Shown: positions 9,017-16,984, numbered from the stretch's first letter. The stretch: 64,000 bases of DNA from an uncultured Pseudanabaenaceae cyanobacterium (GCA_937927915.1 CALGKB010000003.1:48494-112493), one strand, 5' to 3'. Made by a program: numbers and translations. The notes: generated by a model not told the origin, from the letters alone.

Positions 9017-10429
9017 ATGAGCTACTGTTTTAATCCTGCCTGCCCACAACCCGTCAACCCCAACAAGGTGACCCACTGTCAAGCCTGCGGTAGTCCGTTA
9101 CTTCTGCGCAATCGTTACGTGGCGGTTAAGATGCTAGGGAAGGGGGGTTTTGGGCGCACTTTTCTGGCGGTGGATATAGATATGCCCTCGCGGCTGAAGG
9201 TGGTGATCAAGCAATTTTTGCCTGGTAAACTCCCCCCGGAAATGCTGCAGAAAAGTTTGGAAATGTTTCAGCGGGAGGCGGTACTGTTGGAGAAACTGGG
9301 CAAGCATCCCCAAATTCCCACCCTCTATGCCTACTTTACGATTCGCAACCAGTATTACCTGGTGATGGAATTCATCGACGGCAAAGACCTCCTCAAGGAG
9401 TTGGAAGTAGAGGGTCCGTTTAATCAGGAAAAAGCGATCGATTTTCTGCGGGGCTTACTGCCTGTAATTGACTTTTTACACCAACACAACGTCATTCACC
9501 GCGACATCAAGCCCGCCAACATTATTCGCAACAGCAAGGGGGAATTGGTGCTGGTGGATTTTGGGGCAGCCAAGGAGATCAACCGTTTGGCAGAGGCAGC
9601 GGCAGCCCCCGGCACGATGATCGGCAGTATGGAGTATGTGCCCCCCGAACAGGTAGTGGGAAATGCCGTACCCGCTAGTGACCTTTACAGTCTGGGGGCG
9701 ACCTGTGTCCATTTAATCACGGGCAAAAAGCCTTCCCTAGTCAGAGACTTGCTCACTGACACCTGGCCCTGGCGCAAACACTTGCCCCCTGGGGTGGAGA
9801 TACCCGACTTCCTGGGGAATGTCCTGGATAAATTGCTGCAGGGAGCGGTCCTCGATCGGTACAAATCCGGCAGTGAGGCGCTCAAGGACTTGGAAATTGG
9901 CTTACTGCGGGAGCAGTCCAAGAGCATGATCAGTCTCTACCCGTCACGGCTGGACTATGCCCAGCTGGAGTATTTTTTATCGGTTGGGGATTTGAAAGCG
10001 GCGGACATGGAGACGTGGAATTTGCTCTGTCGTGCCCTTGGTCGACCGGCGGGGAGTAAGTTGGCAGAACGGGATATAGCGCGCATTCCCTGCAATGAAC
10101 TGCTCAACCTGGATATATTGTGGCTCCGCTATAGCAACAATCGCTTTGGTTTCAGTGTCAAGTGCGACATTTACGAAGCAGAGGGGCAAAATTATCGTAG
10201 CTTTTGTGAAAAGATTGGCTATCGTGTGAAGCGGGCGGGGTCAATGGCGTGGATCAACGGTAGCCGCATCAACTACAGTCACGAAGCCCCTAGGGGGCAT
10301 TTACCTTGGATTCCCGGCTTCTATGAGGCAGACACACCCCTTGGTCAAGAGGGACTGATGCGGCAATTGCTGATGACGGTGCGCAGTTGTCAGCGCAAGC
10401 TGTCTCCCTTTACGGCTGTCACGCGTTGA
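9017..10429 (+). CDS. Ser/Thr protein kinase fused to a GUN4 porphyrin-binding domain
   Basis: A 470-residue protein in three parts. Residues 4-24 form a four-cysteine zinc-ribbon (CFNPACPQ, then CQACGSPLL). The kinase domain (about 34-300) has the GKGGFG loop, the lysine in VVIKQFLPG, HRDIKPANI and DFGAAKE, so it should be active. From about residue 312 there is a GUN4 domain (LDYAQLEYFLSVGDLKAADMETWNLL, then LDILWLRYSNNRFGFSVKC). Stand-alone GUN4 binds protoporphyrin IX and Mg-protoporphyrin and stimulates Mg-chelatase; here it may gate the kinase by tetrapyrrole. No transmembrane segment is seen. The stop overlaps the next start as TGATG, so the exported peptidase gene is coupled to it. 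Confidence 0.92.
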   Translation: MSYCFNPACPQPVNPNKVTHCQACGSPLLLRNRYVAVKMLGKGGFGRTFLAVDIDMPSRLKVVIKQFLPGKLPPEMLQKSLEMFQREAVLLEKLGKHPQIPTLYAYFTIRNQYYLVMEFIDGKDLLKELEVEGPFNQEKAIDFLRGLLPVIDFLHQHNVIHRDIKPANIIRNSKGELVLVDFGAAKEINRLAEAAAAPGTMIGSMEYVPPEQVVGNAVPASDLYSLGATCVHLITGKKPSLVRDLLTDTWPWRKHLPPGVEIPDFLGNVLDKLLQGAVLDRYKSGSEALKDLEIGLLREQSKSMISLYPSRLDYAQLEYFLSVGDLKAADMETWNLLCRALGRPAGSKLAERDIARIPCNELLNLDILWLRYSNNRFGFSVKCDIYEAEGQNYRSFCEKIGYRVKRAGSMAWINGSRINYSHEAPRGHLPWIPGFYEADTPLGQEGLMRQLLMTVRSCQRKLSPFTAVTR

Positions 10430-11331
10430 TGTTTCCCCTTCTCCTGGCCCTAGCCCTGGCTTCTCCCTGTCCCGACTGTTTCGTGCTAGTCTACCCCGAT
10501 CGGGATAGCTCTGCCGGTTTTAAGGACTATCGCTGTGGGGATTTGAGCTACGACGGTCACACAGGTACGGATTTTGCTGTTGCTGATGAGGGACGGATGC
10601 GGGCAGGGGTGAGGGTAGTGGCGGCGGCGGCGGGCAGAGTGCTGCGGGTACGGGATGGGGTAGTCGATCGGCGGGTCACGGACCCTAGCACAGTCAAAGG
10701 GCAGGAGTGCGGCAATGGGGTAGTGATTGACCATGGGGGAGGCTGGGAGACGCAATATTGCCATCTGCGGCAGGGATCGGTGCAGGTGCGCCCTGGACAG
10801 TGGGTGGAACAGGGGACCGTTTTGGGTTTGGTAGGGCAGTCGGGGTTAGCCTCCTTTCCCCATGTGCATTTTGCAGTGCGTCACCAAGGACGGACCATTG
10901 ACCCCAATGGCGGCGTGGAGGTGGGCAAGACTTGTCAAAGTAACCAAGGCAGTCTGTGGCAGCGACCAATCCCCTATGTGCCGACCGGTTTAATTCATGC
11001 TGGTTTTAGCCCCCAGGAGCCAACATTGGCAGAACTGGAAGCGGGGAAGTGGGAGGGAGCAAAGATCACCAGCAAAGATAAGGCACTGGTGTTTTGGACC
11101 CGTTCCTACGGTGTGAAAAAGGGCGATCGTGTGCGTATGACCCTTGTCAATCCCAGCCAACAGACAGTGGTGGACTATCAAACCACCCTGGACAAAGACA
11201 ATCGCTTCTTTATGCTGTTTAGCGGGACAAGGCAGTTAAACCCGGGGGTGTGGACAGCCACTTTTCACCTAGAACGCAACAGCGAGCAACTGATTGCCAT
11301 TACCCGCACGATCAATGTCAGAGAGAACTAA
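10429..11331 (+). CDS. exported M23-family (LytM) peptidase
   Basis: A 300-residue protein with a short signal sequence (MFPLLLALALASPC) and an M23 zinc metallopeptidase domain over about residues 15-165. Zinc ligands appear in DGHTGTDFA (His, Asp) and FPHVHFAV (HxH), so the domain looks active. M23 enzymes cut peptidoglycan cross-links. The C-terminal 110 residues (from about FWTRSYGVKKGDRVRMTLVNP) look like a beta-rich domain I do not recognise. I start it at the ATG at 10429, which overlaps the kinase stop and begins at the signal peptide. Confidence 0.85.
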   Translation: MFPLLLALALASPCPDCFVLVYPDRDSSAGFKDYRCGDLSYDGHTGTDFAVADEGRMRAGVRVVAAAAGRVLRVRDGVVDRRVTDPSTVKGQECGNGVVIDHGGGWETQYCHLRQGSVQVRPGQWVEQGTVLGLVGQSGLASFPHVHFAVRHQGRTIDPNGGVEVGKTCQSNQGSLWQRPIPYVPTGLIHAGFSPQEPTLAELEAGKWEGAKITSKDKALVFWTRSYGVKKGDRVRMTLVNPSQQTVVDYQTTLDKDNRFFMLFSGTRQLNPGVWTATFHLERNSEQLIAITRTINVREN

Positions 11332-11562
11332 TACAAAAGTGAAACCAGTGTTTAACTCTGGCGGGCAGATTTGTTTGGTTGTAAAAAAGTTTGGCTACTT
11401 AGCAGTTTTTCTTTTGTGTTTGTGCTAATTTAGCGTAGTAGATTGAGGCAGAGACCTAGTTCTTCATCTTTTGATCCAGATCACGCGTTGCAAAGAGTAA
11501 CAATCACATTGTTCTCTGGGGGGAGGGAGTAAGATAGTCTTAGAGTTTTTGGAGGCCAGGTT
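11332..11562 (+). other. leader region of the COP23 operon
   Basis: This 231-base spacer separates the kinase-peptidase pair from the COP23 genes and most likely carries the COP23 promoter. It holds an inverted repeat TTAGCA / TGCTAA (11399-11404 and 11423-11428), a G-rich block around 11517-11528, a TAAGAT hexamer near 11530 that could be a -10 box, and a GGAGG ribosome-binding site at about 11550. No ORF or RNA gene is evident. Confidence 0.4.
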
Positions 11563-12123
11563 ATGAAATGGGCTAGTGTAGTTGTGGCGATGTTCACGAT
11601 CGGTACTCTCAGCGCCGGGGCGCAAACTGTTACGACTTTCCATTGTATTTCTACCAAGGTGCAGACCAGCAGCGGCAAGGAAGAAAATGTCTTTGCCACA
11701 GTGGCACGGCGGGGCAATCGCCAAACCCCTCCCATGATTCTCTGGCGCACAACCCTCGGTAAGTTCACTCCCCAGGAACGCTGCAAAGTGGTCAGCGATC
11801 GGTTGACAGAAGTAGTAGCACAAAACAACGGCAAACTAAGCAATCTCTACCTCACCTACGGGCGGGTGGACGGGGAAGCGGTAATTTGTCATGTGCCAGA
11901 CAAGAATGGGGCTTGCAATCGCCGCAATATGCTGTTTACTCTCCGTCCCCAGGACAAGGGGAATGAAAAGAAAATCCTAGAGCAAATGGTCAGCTTTAGC
12001 GTTACGGGTACAGGCAGTGCCGTACAACAAAGTGGCGAACAGTTCTACGCCGCCTTCGGAGAAGAAGCAGAAAAGATGTTAGAAACTACAGCGGCAAGCA
12101 CCTCTACTCCTTCTGGTATCTAG
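11563..12123 (+). CDS. COP23-domain exported protein, copy 1
   Basis: A 186-residue protein with a signal peptide (cleavage likely after SAGA) and one COP23 domain, named after a 23-kDa circadian-oscillating membrane-associated protein of Cyanothece. The domain has the family motif ATVARRGNRQTPPMILW, then ERCKVVSDRL, LSNLYLTYG and AVICHV. Four cysteines (in FHC, ERC, VIC and GAC) recur at the same places in the next two proteins and could form two disulfides. The C-terminus is a short Ser/Thr-rich tail. It is the first of three tandem paralogues followed by two proteases; its function is unknown. Confidence 0.85.
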   Translation: MKWASVVVAMFTIGTLSAGAQTVTTFHCISTKVQTSSGKEENVFATVARRGNRQTPPMILWRTTLGKFTPQERCKVVSDRLTEVVAQNNGKLSNLYLTYGRVDGEAVICHVPDKNGACNRRNMLFTLRPQDKGNEKKILEQMVSFSVTGTGSAVQQSGEQFYAAFGEEAEKMLETTAASTSTPSGI

Positions 12124-12132
12124 GCAATAACA

Positions 12133-12633
12133 ATGGTACAGCTCCTGGCTTTCCTAACGGCAGTCACCACAGGGGCAAAACAGCCCCCCCTCACTACGTT
12201 TAGCTGTATCCGATCGGGAGAGCACTTTGCCACGATCGCGCGGCGGGGTAGTCGGGTCACTCCCCCCATGATTATCTGGCGCAGCGACTTGGGTCTGTGG
12301 ACAGCCTGGGAACGTTGCCGGGTAGTGAGTCAGAGATTGAGCGCGGCAGTGGCAGCCCAGGGGGGTAGCTTCCGCAATTTATTTCTCACCTATGGTAGTG
12401 TCAATGCCCAACCTGTCATCTGCTACGTCAATTCCCCAGCGGGAGCCTGCAACAGTCAAAATCTGCTGTTTACCCTCAGACCCAGCGATCGGGGGCGGGA
12501 GGAAACCATCCTGGCACAGCTAGTGAGTTTTGGCGTCAGAGGGAGCGGCAGCGCCGTAGAGCAGAATGCCCCCCAATTCTATGCCCCCCTAGGGGAAGCA
12601 GTGGAAACCCAGTTATCACAAGCAGGGAGGTAG
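12133..12633 (+). CDS. COP23-domain exported protein, copy 2
   Basis: A 166-residue paralogue of its neighbours and the shortest of the three. Its signal sequence is short (MVQLLAFLTAVTTGA) and lacks a basic n-region, so export is less certain than for copies 1 and 3. The motif ATIARRGSRVTPPMIIW and all four cysteines are kept. Its DNA shares a 20-base identical block with copy 3 (12229-12248 and 12789-12808), in line with duplication. It starts nine bases after copy 1 and has no clear ribosome-binding site. Confidence 0.85.
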   Translation: MVQLLAFLTAVTTGAKQPPLTTFSCIRSGEHFATIARRGSRVTPPMIIWRSDLGLWTAWERCRVVSQRLSAAVAAQGGSFRNLFLTYGSVNAQPVICYVNSPAGACNSQNLLFTLRPSDRGREETILAQLVSFGVRGSGSAVEQNAPQFYAPLGEAVETQLSQAGR

Positions 12634-12638
12634 GAAAG

Positions 12639-13217
12639 ATGAAGAAACTAATAGCGGTAGCGATACTCGCCAGCCTAGCAGGGCAACTCTATGCCCAGGA
12701 CCCCAGTAAGAGCACCAAGCCCAGAACCCAGCCCCAGCCGAATGCCACAGTGACAGTATTTGAATGTATTCCTTTCAAAGGCAACTACGCCACGATCGCG
12801 CGGCGGGGGGATAGGGTGACGCCCCCTATGATCGAATGGACAGCTACCCTAGGGGGAGAATGGACGCCCCAAAGACGGTGCCAGGAGGTCAGTCAGCGCT
12901 TGACCAGGGCAGTGGCAGCAGCAGGGGGCAAACTACGCAATTTGCAACTCACCTATGGTTCCGTCAAGGGACAGCGGGTCATCTGCTATATTGATGCCAG
13001 TACGGCGGTCAATGCCTGCAACGAGAAAAACTTGCTCTTTACCCTGCGACGGGAGGACATCGGCAAAGAAAGGGAGATTTTACAGACGATCGTGCAATTT
13101 AGTATCAAAGGCACAGGCAGCCATGTACAGCAGAGTGCAGAGCAGGACTATGCTCTCCTAGGGGAGGCAGTGGAAGATATACTCAGTAGTGGCGGCGACA
13201 AGGCGCAGGGCATATAG
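12639..13217 (+). CDS. COP23-domain exported protein, copy 3
   Basis: A 192-residue paralogue with a good signal peptide (KKLIAVAILASLAGQLYA, cleavage after LYA). A proline-rich linker leads to the COP23 domain, with the motif ATIARRGDRVTPPMIEW and the four conserved cysteines (FEC, RRC, VIC, NAC). It starts five bases after copy 2 with an AGGAAAG ribosome-binding site. The conserved GTGSHVQQSAEQDYALLGEAVE tail is shared with the other two copies (GTGSAVQQ, GSGSAVEQ). Its role is unknown; position points to a common exported module with the downstream proteases. Confidence 0.85.
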   Translation: MKKLIAVAILASLAGQLYAQDPSKSTKPRTQPQPNATVTVFECIPFKGNYATIARRGDRVTPPMIEWTATLGGEWTPQRRCQEVSQRLTRAVAAAGGKLRNLQLTYGSVKGQRVICYIDASTAVNACNEKNLLFTLRREDIGKEREILQTIVQFSIKGTGSHVQQSAEQDYALLGEAVEDILSSGGDKAQGI

Positions 13218-13228
13218 ACAAACGAGGG

Positions 13229-14023
13229 GTGAAGTTAAAGGCGGCATTTCTAGGACTAGCGGTATTGCTGGCAGGGGTGCCTGCTGTCTATTTGGTAGTG
13301 GCGAGATTACCCCATTGGCAACTGCGGCAACAGCCCTTGACGGTAGCAGAGGCGAGGGACTTAGCCCAGGCAATCACTGTGCGTCTGATTGGGGAAGCGG
13401 GTTTAGGTTCAGGAGTAATCATTGCCTTTGATGGCACTACCTACAAAGTCTTGACCAATCGCCACGTGGTGGAAATGCTGGGGGAGAAATTTGCCGTGAT
13501 GACGGGGGATGGACAGATGTACCCCGGGGAAAAATTAGGGGAGCAGCGCCTGGACGGTCTGGATTTAAGTTTAGTTACCTTTGCCGCCCCCAAGAAATAT
13601 ACCGTTGCCCCCCTCGTTGCCCCCAAACTAAAGCCCCAGGACAAACTCTATGCCGCCGGTTTTCCCAACTACCGCGCTGTTTCCCCCGATCGCATTGAAG
13701 ATACCCGTAGCTGGGGCATAAGGGCATTTCACTTTACCCAGGGCAATTTTGCCATGCAGTTAGAGCACAAGTCCCTGCAGGGGGGCTACTCCCTCGGCTA
13801 TACCAATGAAGTGGAACAGGGGATGAGTGGCGGACCTGTAATCGATGCCTACGGCAAGGTGGTGGCAGTAAATGGCAGACTAAAGTACCCCATCCAGGGG
13901 ATTGACGCTTTTACCTTTGCCGATGGCAGTAAGCCCAGTAAAGAGGAGTACGAAGCCATGGAGTCTCTCAGCTGGGGCGTACCTATACCAAGTTTTTTGA
14001 TTACCAGGGGGATTGAACAATGA
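13229..14023 (+). CDS. exported trypsin-like serine protease, first of a pair
   Basis: A 264-residue protein with an uncleaved-looking N-terminal hydrophobic segment (FLGLAVLLAGVPAVYLVVA) and an S1 chymotrypsin-fold domain. The triad is intact: His79 in TNRHVV, Asp112 in GLDLSLV and Ser200 in GMSGGPV. There is no PDZ domain, so it is not a standard HtrA/Deg protease. The start is GTG at 13229, 11 bases after the third COP23 gene. Its stop overlaps the next protease start as ATGA. The targets are unknown; the COP23 proteins are obvious candidates by position. Confidence 0.85.
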   Translation: MKLKAAFLGLAVLLAGVPAVYLVVARLPHWQLRQQPLTVAEARDLAQAITVRLIGEAGLGSGVIIAFDGTTYKVLTNRHVVEMLGEKFAVMTGDGQMYPGEKLGEQRLDGLDLSLVTFAAPKKYTVAPLVAPKLKPQDKLYAAGFPNYRAVSPDRIEDTRSWGIRAFHFTQGNFAMQLEHKSLQGGYSLGYTNEVEQGMSGGPVIDAYGKVVAVNGRLKYPIQGIDAFTFADGSKPSKEEYEAMESLSWGVPIPSFLITRGIEQ

Positions 14024-14976
14024 AAAGGCACTGGTGGCGATTAGCGGCTCTATGGTTGCTGGGGCTATGCCTCTGTCTGGGGGTGGGGAGGGGTTCCGCT
14101 GCCCTGGATTTGAATTTAGTCTTGGGGGTAGCACGCCAGACAACAGTGGTCATTGCCCAGGATTTGAAACAGGGAGACAACCAGGCACTGCGGGAAGCCT
14201 TCCGCCCTGGGTCGGGGGTGCTCATTGGCAAACAGGGGGACTACTACTATGCTTTGACCAATGCCCATGTGGTGAGCGCGCGGGGCACGGACTACGGGGT
14301 ACGCACAGCGGACGGGGTAGTGCACTTTGTGGATGACCTGGATACTAATGACAATATTTTGCCCCTAGGTAAAATCGGACAAAATGTCGTGGAGGGTTCG
14401 GATTTGGCGATCGTGCGCTTTCAAGCCCCCGGCAAAAATTACCCGATCGTGACTGTAAACCCCCAGAAAATCCCCTTTGAACCCGTGTTTGTCAGTGGTT
14501 GGCCCGACCCCGGTCCCCAGTTCCCCAGTCGCACCTTTCGTTTGACCTCTGGGATGCTGAGCGCAATTTTGGCAAAGCCAGAGGATGGGGATTATAACAC
14601 CCAGTACACTGCCCCCACCAGGCGGGGTATGAGTGGCGGACCAGTGTTTAACAGCAAGGGAGAACTGATTGCCATCCACGGCAGAGGCGGCGGCAAAAAC
14701 CTCCCAGAGTACGGCAAGCCTGACCAGGACTGCGCCAAGGACTGCTTTAATCGCGGTATTGCTATTGATGTCTTTCTGGCAAAAGCCCGCCGTGACCCCA
14801 GGTATGCCCCTGTATTTGCTTCTTCTCCCCCGCCGCCCCCAGAGGTAGCCAAATTACCCACCACCCCCGCTGCGCAGTTTATTGAGGATATTTACAGACT
14901 ATTTTCTGACCTACGACAGACCAAGTCCCGCCTTGATGATTTGGAGAAACGTTTGGACCGCCTACAGCGTAACTAG
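14020..14976 (+). CDS. exported trypsin-like serine protease, second of a pair
   Basis: A 318-residue protein with a signal peptide (WRLAALWLLGLCLCLGVGRG) and an S1 protease domain with a full triad: His83 (TNAHVV), Asp128 (GSDLAIV) and Ser205 (GMSGGPV). After the catalytic domain come two cysteines in CAKDC, a proline-rich linker (about residues 268-274) and a C-terminal coiled coil (LRQTKSRLDDLEKRLDRL). There is no PDZ domain. The coiled coil could give oligomers or a docking site. It overlaps the first protease by four bases and ends the operon. Confidence 0.85.
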   Translation: MKRHWWRLAALWLLGLCLCLGVGRGSAALDLNLVLGVARQTTVVIAQDLKQGDNQALREAFRPGSGVLIGKQGDYYYALTNAHVVSARGTDYGVRTADGVVHFVDDLDTNDNILPLGKIGQNVVEGSDLAIVRFQAPGKNYPIVTVNPQKIPFEPVFVSGWPDPGPQFPSRTFRLTSGMLSAILAKPEDGDYNTQYTAPTRRGMSGGPVFNSKGELIAIHGRGGGKNLPEYGKPDQDCAKDCFNRGIAIDVFLAKARRDPRYAPVFASSPPPPPEVAKLPTTPAAQFIEDIYRLFSDLRQTKSRLDDLEKRLDRLQRN

Positions 14977-15035
14977 ATACAAACTGCCCAAAGAGGAAGT
15001 GGTAGGATAGGTAGAGTAATTGGAGGGCAGTTTCC

Positions 15036-15206
15036 ATGACCCAGGCGACCCTTGACACTTGGCAACACCTAAAGGATGCCATTGCTCGCAGCTCTGGTTT
15101 TGAACGGTGGTGGCGGATGCGCTATACTGAAGCAGAACTGCGGCAGCGACGGGATGAAATTATCCTTGCCTACCTGCGGGAAACTCTCAATACCTTAGCC
15201 TATTGA
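15036..15206 (+). CDS. 56-residue conserved-type small protein upstream of the NblB-like gene
   Basis: A 56-residue protein, MTQATLDTWQHLKDAI at the start and REETLNTLAY-like at the end (RETLNTLAY), helical and charged. A GGAGGG ribosome-binding site lies 9-15 bases before the ATG. Its TGA overlaps the ATG of the HEAT-repeat gene (TGATG), so the two are almost certainly translated together. I do not know a function. The pattern resembles small helical proteins that accompany NblB-like genes in other cyanobacteria, but that is from memory and not shown by the sequence. Confidence 0.75.
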   Translation: MTQATLDTWQHLKDAIARSSGFERWWRMRYTEAELRQRRDEIILAYLRETLNTLAY

Positions 15207-15859
15207 TGACTTTTGCTGATTTCCACCACCAACTGCAAACTAAGCATCCCGATCGGATGCAGGTGATGAGCCAGAGCCGTACCTTGCCCCCCCACGATCG
15301 GTTTCAGTTGATGTGCCTAGCTGCTCAGGATGAAAATCCCCGTATTCGCTATGATGCCGTCAGCCAGTTGGGCACAGTGGGGACAGTGGACTTAGAGCGC
15401 ACGCAGCAAATTTTAGAGACGGCTCTACAATCCGACCCAGAAATTGATGTGAGGGCAGCGGCGGCGGATTCCCTAGGAGCACTGCAAATAACTAGTGCTT
15501 TCCCCCTTTTGGTACAGACCTACCGATCGACCTCCGATTGGTTGCTACAGCTGAGCATTGTGGCGGCACTGGGTATCCTGGGGGTAAGGGAAGCCTTTGA
15601 CCTGTTAGTAGAAGCAACAGCCAGTGAGAACGAGTTAGTGCAAATTAGTGCTATTCGTGCCCTAGGGGATTTGGGGGACGATCGGGGGGTAGAAGTTGTG
15701 GCACAGTTTCACAATCACAGGGATTGGCAAGTCCGCCACGCTGTTGTACAGGCACTGTCCCAGCTAGGGGAAACAGCTAAACCTCTACTGCAGGCATTGA
15801 CCCAAGACCCTGTCTCCCATGTGGCGGCAGCTGCCCGCCTAGCTCTGGGGACGGATTAG
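15206..15859 (+). CDS. HEAT-repeat protein, NblB-like
   Basis: A 217-residue all-helical protein built of about five HEAT repeats, visible in DENPRIRYDAVSQLG, EIDVRAAAADSLGALQ, NELVQISAIRALGDLGDD, DWQVRHAVVQALSQLG and PVSHVAAAARLALG. Size and repeat type fit NblB, the HEAT-repeat protein needed for phycobilisome breakdown under nutrient stress, and related phycobilin-lyase-like proteins. The start is the ATG at 15206 that overlaps the upstream stop. The NblB assignment is likely but not certain, since HEAT proteins differ mainly in surface residues. Confidence 0.75.
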   Translation: MTFADFHHQLQTKHPDRMQVMSQSRTLPPHDRFQLMCLAAQDENPRIRYDAVSQLGTVGTVDLERTQQILETALQSDPEIDVRAAAADSLGALQITSAFPLLVQTYRSTSDWLLQLSIVAALGILGVREAFDLLVEATASENELVQISAIRALGDLGDDRGVEVVAQFHNHRDWQVRHAVVQALSQLGETAKPLLQALTQDPVSHVAAAARLALGTD

Positions 15860-16984
15860 CACGATCGGGGTTTGCTCGTTGGCATTGCCGGCGGGATTCT
15901 GTTGCAGTGCTCTCTCTAGGAGCTGGGGATCGGCACCAGTAGTATGGGCGACGATCTTGACCCCTCCCAAGTCATTGACATCCACGATCGCTGCTTCCAA
16001 GCCTGTCTTATCTTTGATGCTATTGACTACTGCTTGGGCGTTGGTTGGTCCCAGCACAATAAACTGGTCGTAGGGCGGCAGAGTCCCTGTTACATCGTCA
16101 ATCAGGCGGGCTTGCTCCCCTGCCAACTCATAAAACACCCCCGGACGACGCAATACCACCTTGGCTATCCCCCCCACCACAAAAGCAAAAAATACCCGCC
16201 ATGCCCCCACCTCGTCCACCAAGACCTGCAAGCCGCAGGCTGTCGCCAAACTGGAGGTAGGTAAAAAGTAATAGCATAGCCGCTTTGCCAACCAACCGGG
16301 CTTTACTTCCGTGGGGTGCCGCCACCGCCCCTGCATGATCGCTACCGGCGTTTCCCCGATCGTAATAATATCCCCCGGCTGTGCATGGGGCAAAACATAG
16401 CGTTCTATTACTGCCACAGGGTCATCCATGACCGATAGGAGATGGGTACGGATAGGCATCACCAAGACATCTGCCATCTGGCGCCAACGGGGTTGACTGT
16501 GGGGAAACTGCAGGGGAACAACCATGTGATAGGTGCGCGGTGTGCGTCCCGCCGGTCCGTAAATAGCCGTGTGCAGCTGCAGCCAACAAGCCTGTAATTG
16601 GTCTAGGTTTACCCCCTCGATCGTTGTCCGCAGTCTGATTTCCGTTGTCTTCTGGGCCTTGACAATGTATGCCTCCCAATAGTTGTCGTAACGACGGGGT
16701 TGGTCGGGATGCTGGCTATACACCTCATGCCGAGTACTAATACCCACCAAACTCCCCTGGGATAAAAGCTTTTCCGTCACCGCCACCTCCGCTAAAAAGA
16801 GGTCAAACCGATCGGTGGGGTTGTGCGCCAACCACTGCCCCTCAATCACAATGCGATCGGTGCCCAAGTAAACTTCCCACTTGCCGTTGCTAATCTGCAG
16901 ACAATTCCCTGGTCGCCGCCGATATTGCCCCTCAAATAACAGCCCCAGCGCCAGTAAAACCCCTAAAATCCCAAATATCGCCAC
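15839..16984 (-). CDS. CofE-like protein (F420-0:gamma-glutamyl ligase family), membrane-anchored
   Basis: A 381-residue protein with an N-terminal membrane helix (FGILGVLLALGLLFEGQ), about 170 residues of unassigned beta-rich sequence, and a C-terminal CofE-like domain from about residue 210. That domain has the GDIITIGETPVAIMQGR motif of F420-0:glutamate ligases and ends in a VDVNDLGGVKIV segment like the GRP-type active-site region. CofE adds glutamates to coenzyme F420, but no other F420 gene is in the window and most cyanobacteria are not thought to make F420, so the substrate is open. I prefer the GTG at 16984, five bases after AGAGG, over the TTG before it. Confidence 0.7.
   Translation of the reverse strand: MAIFGILGVLLALGLLFEGQYRRRPGNCLQISNGKWEVYLGTDRIVIEGQWLAHNPTDRFDLFLAEVAVTEKLLSQGSLVGISTRHEVYSQHPDQPRRYDNYWEAYIVKAQKTTEIRLRTTIEGVNLDQLQACWLQLHTAIYGPAGRTPRTYHMVVPLQFPHSQPRWRQMADVLVMPIRTHLLSVMDDPVAVIERYVLPHAQPGDIITIGETPVAIMQGRWRHPTEVKPGWLAKRLCYYFLPTSSLATACGLQVLVDEVGAWRVFFAFVVGGIAKVVLRRPGVFYELAGEQARLIDDVTGTLPPYDQFIVLGPTNAQAVVNSIKDKTGLEAAIVDVNDLGGVKIVAHTTGADPQLLERALQQNPAGNANEQTPIVLIRPQS

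Noticed and set aside
9017..10429. Possibility that the kinase C-terminus is a second enzyme gene fused by a sequencing error.
   Set aside because: The frame is continuous and the GUN4 domain follows a normal linker; kinase-GUN4 fusions are known in cyanobacteria.
11464..11843. Two minus-strand frames of about 120 residues opposite the first COP23 gene and its leader.
   Set aside because: They lie antisense to a clear COP23 gene and have an irregular, Cys/His-rich composition typical of shadow frames.
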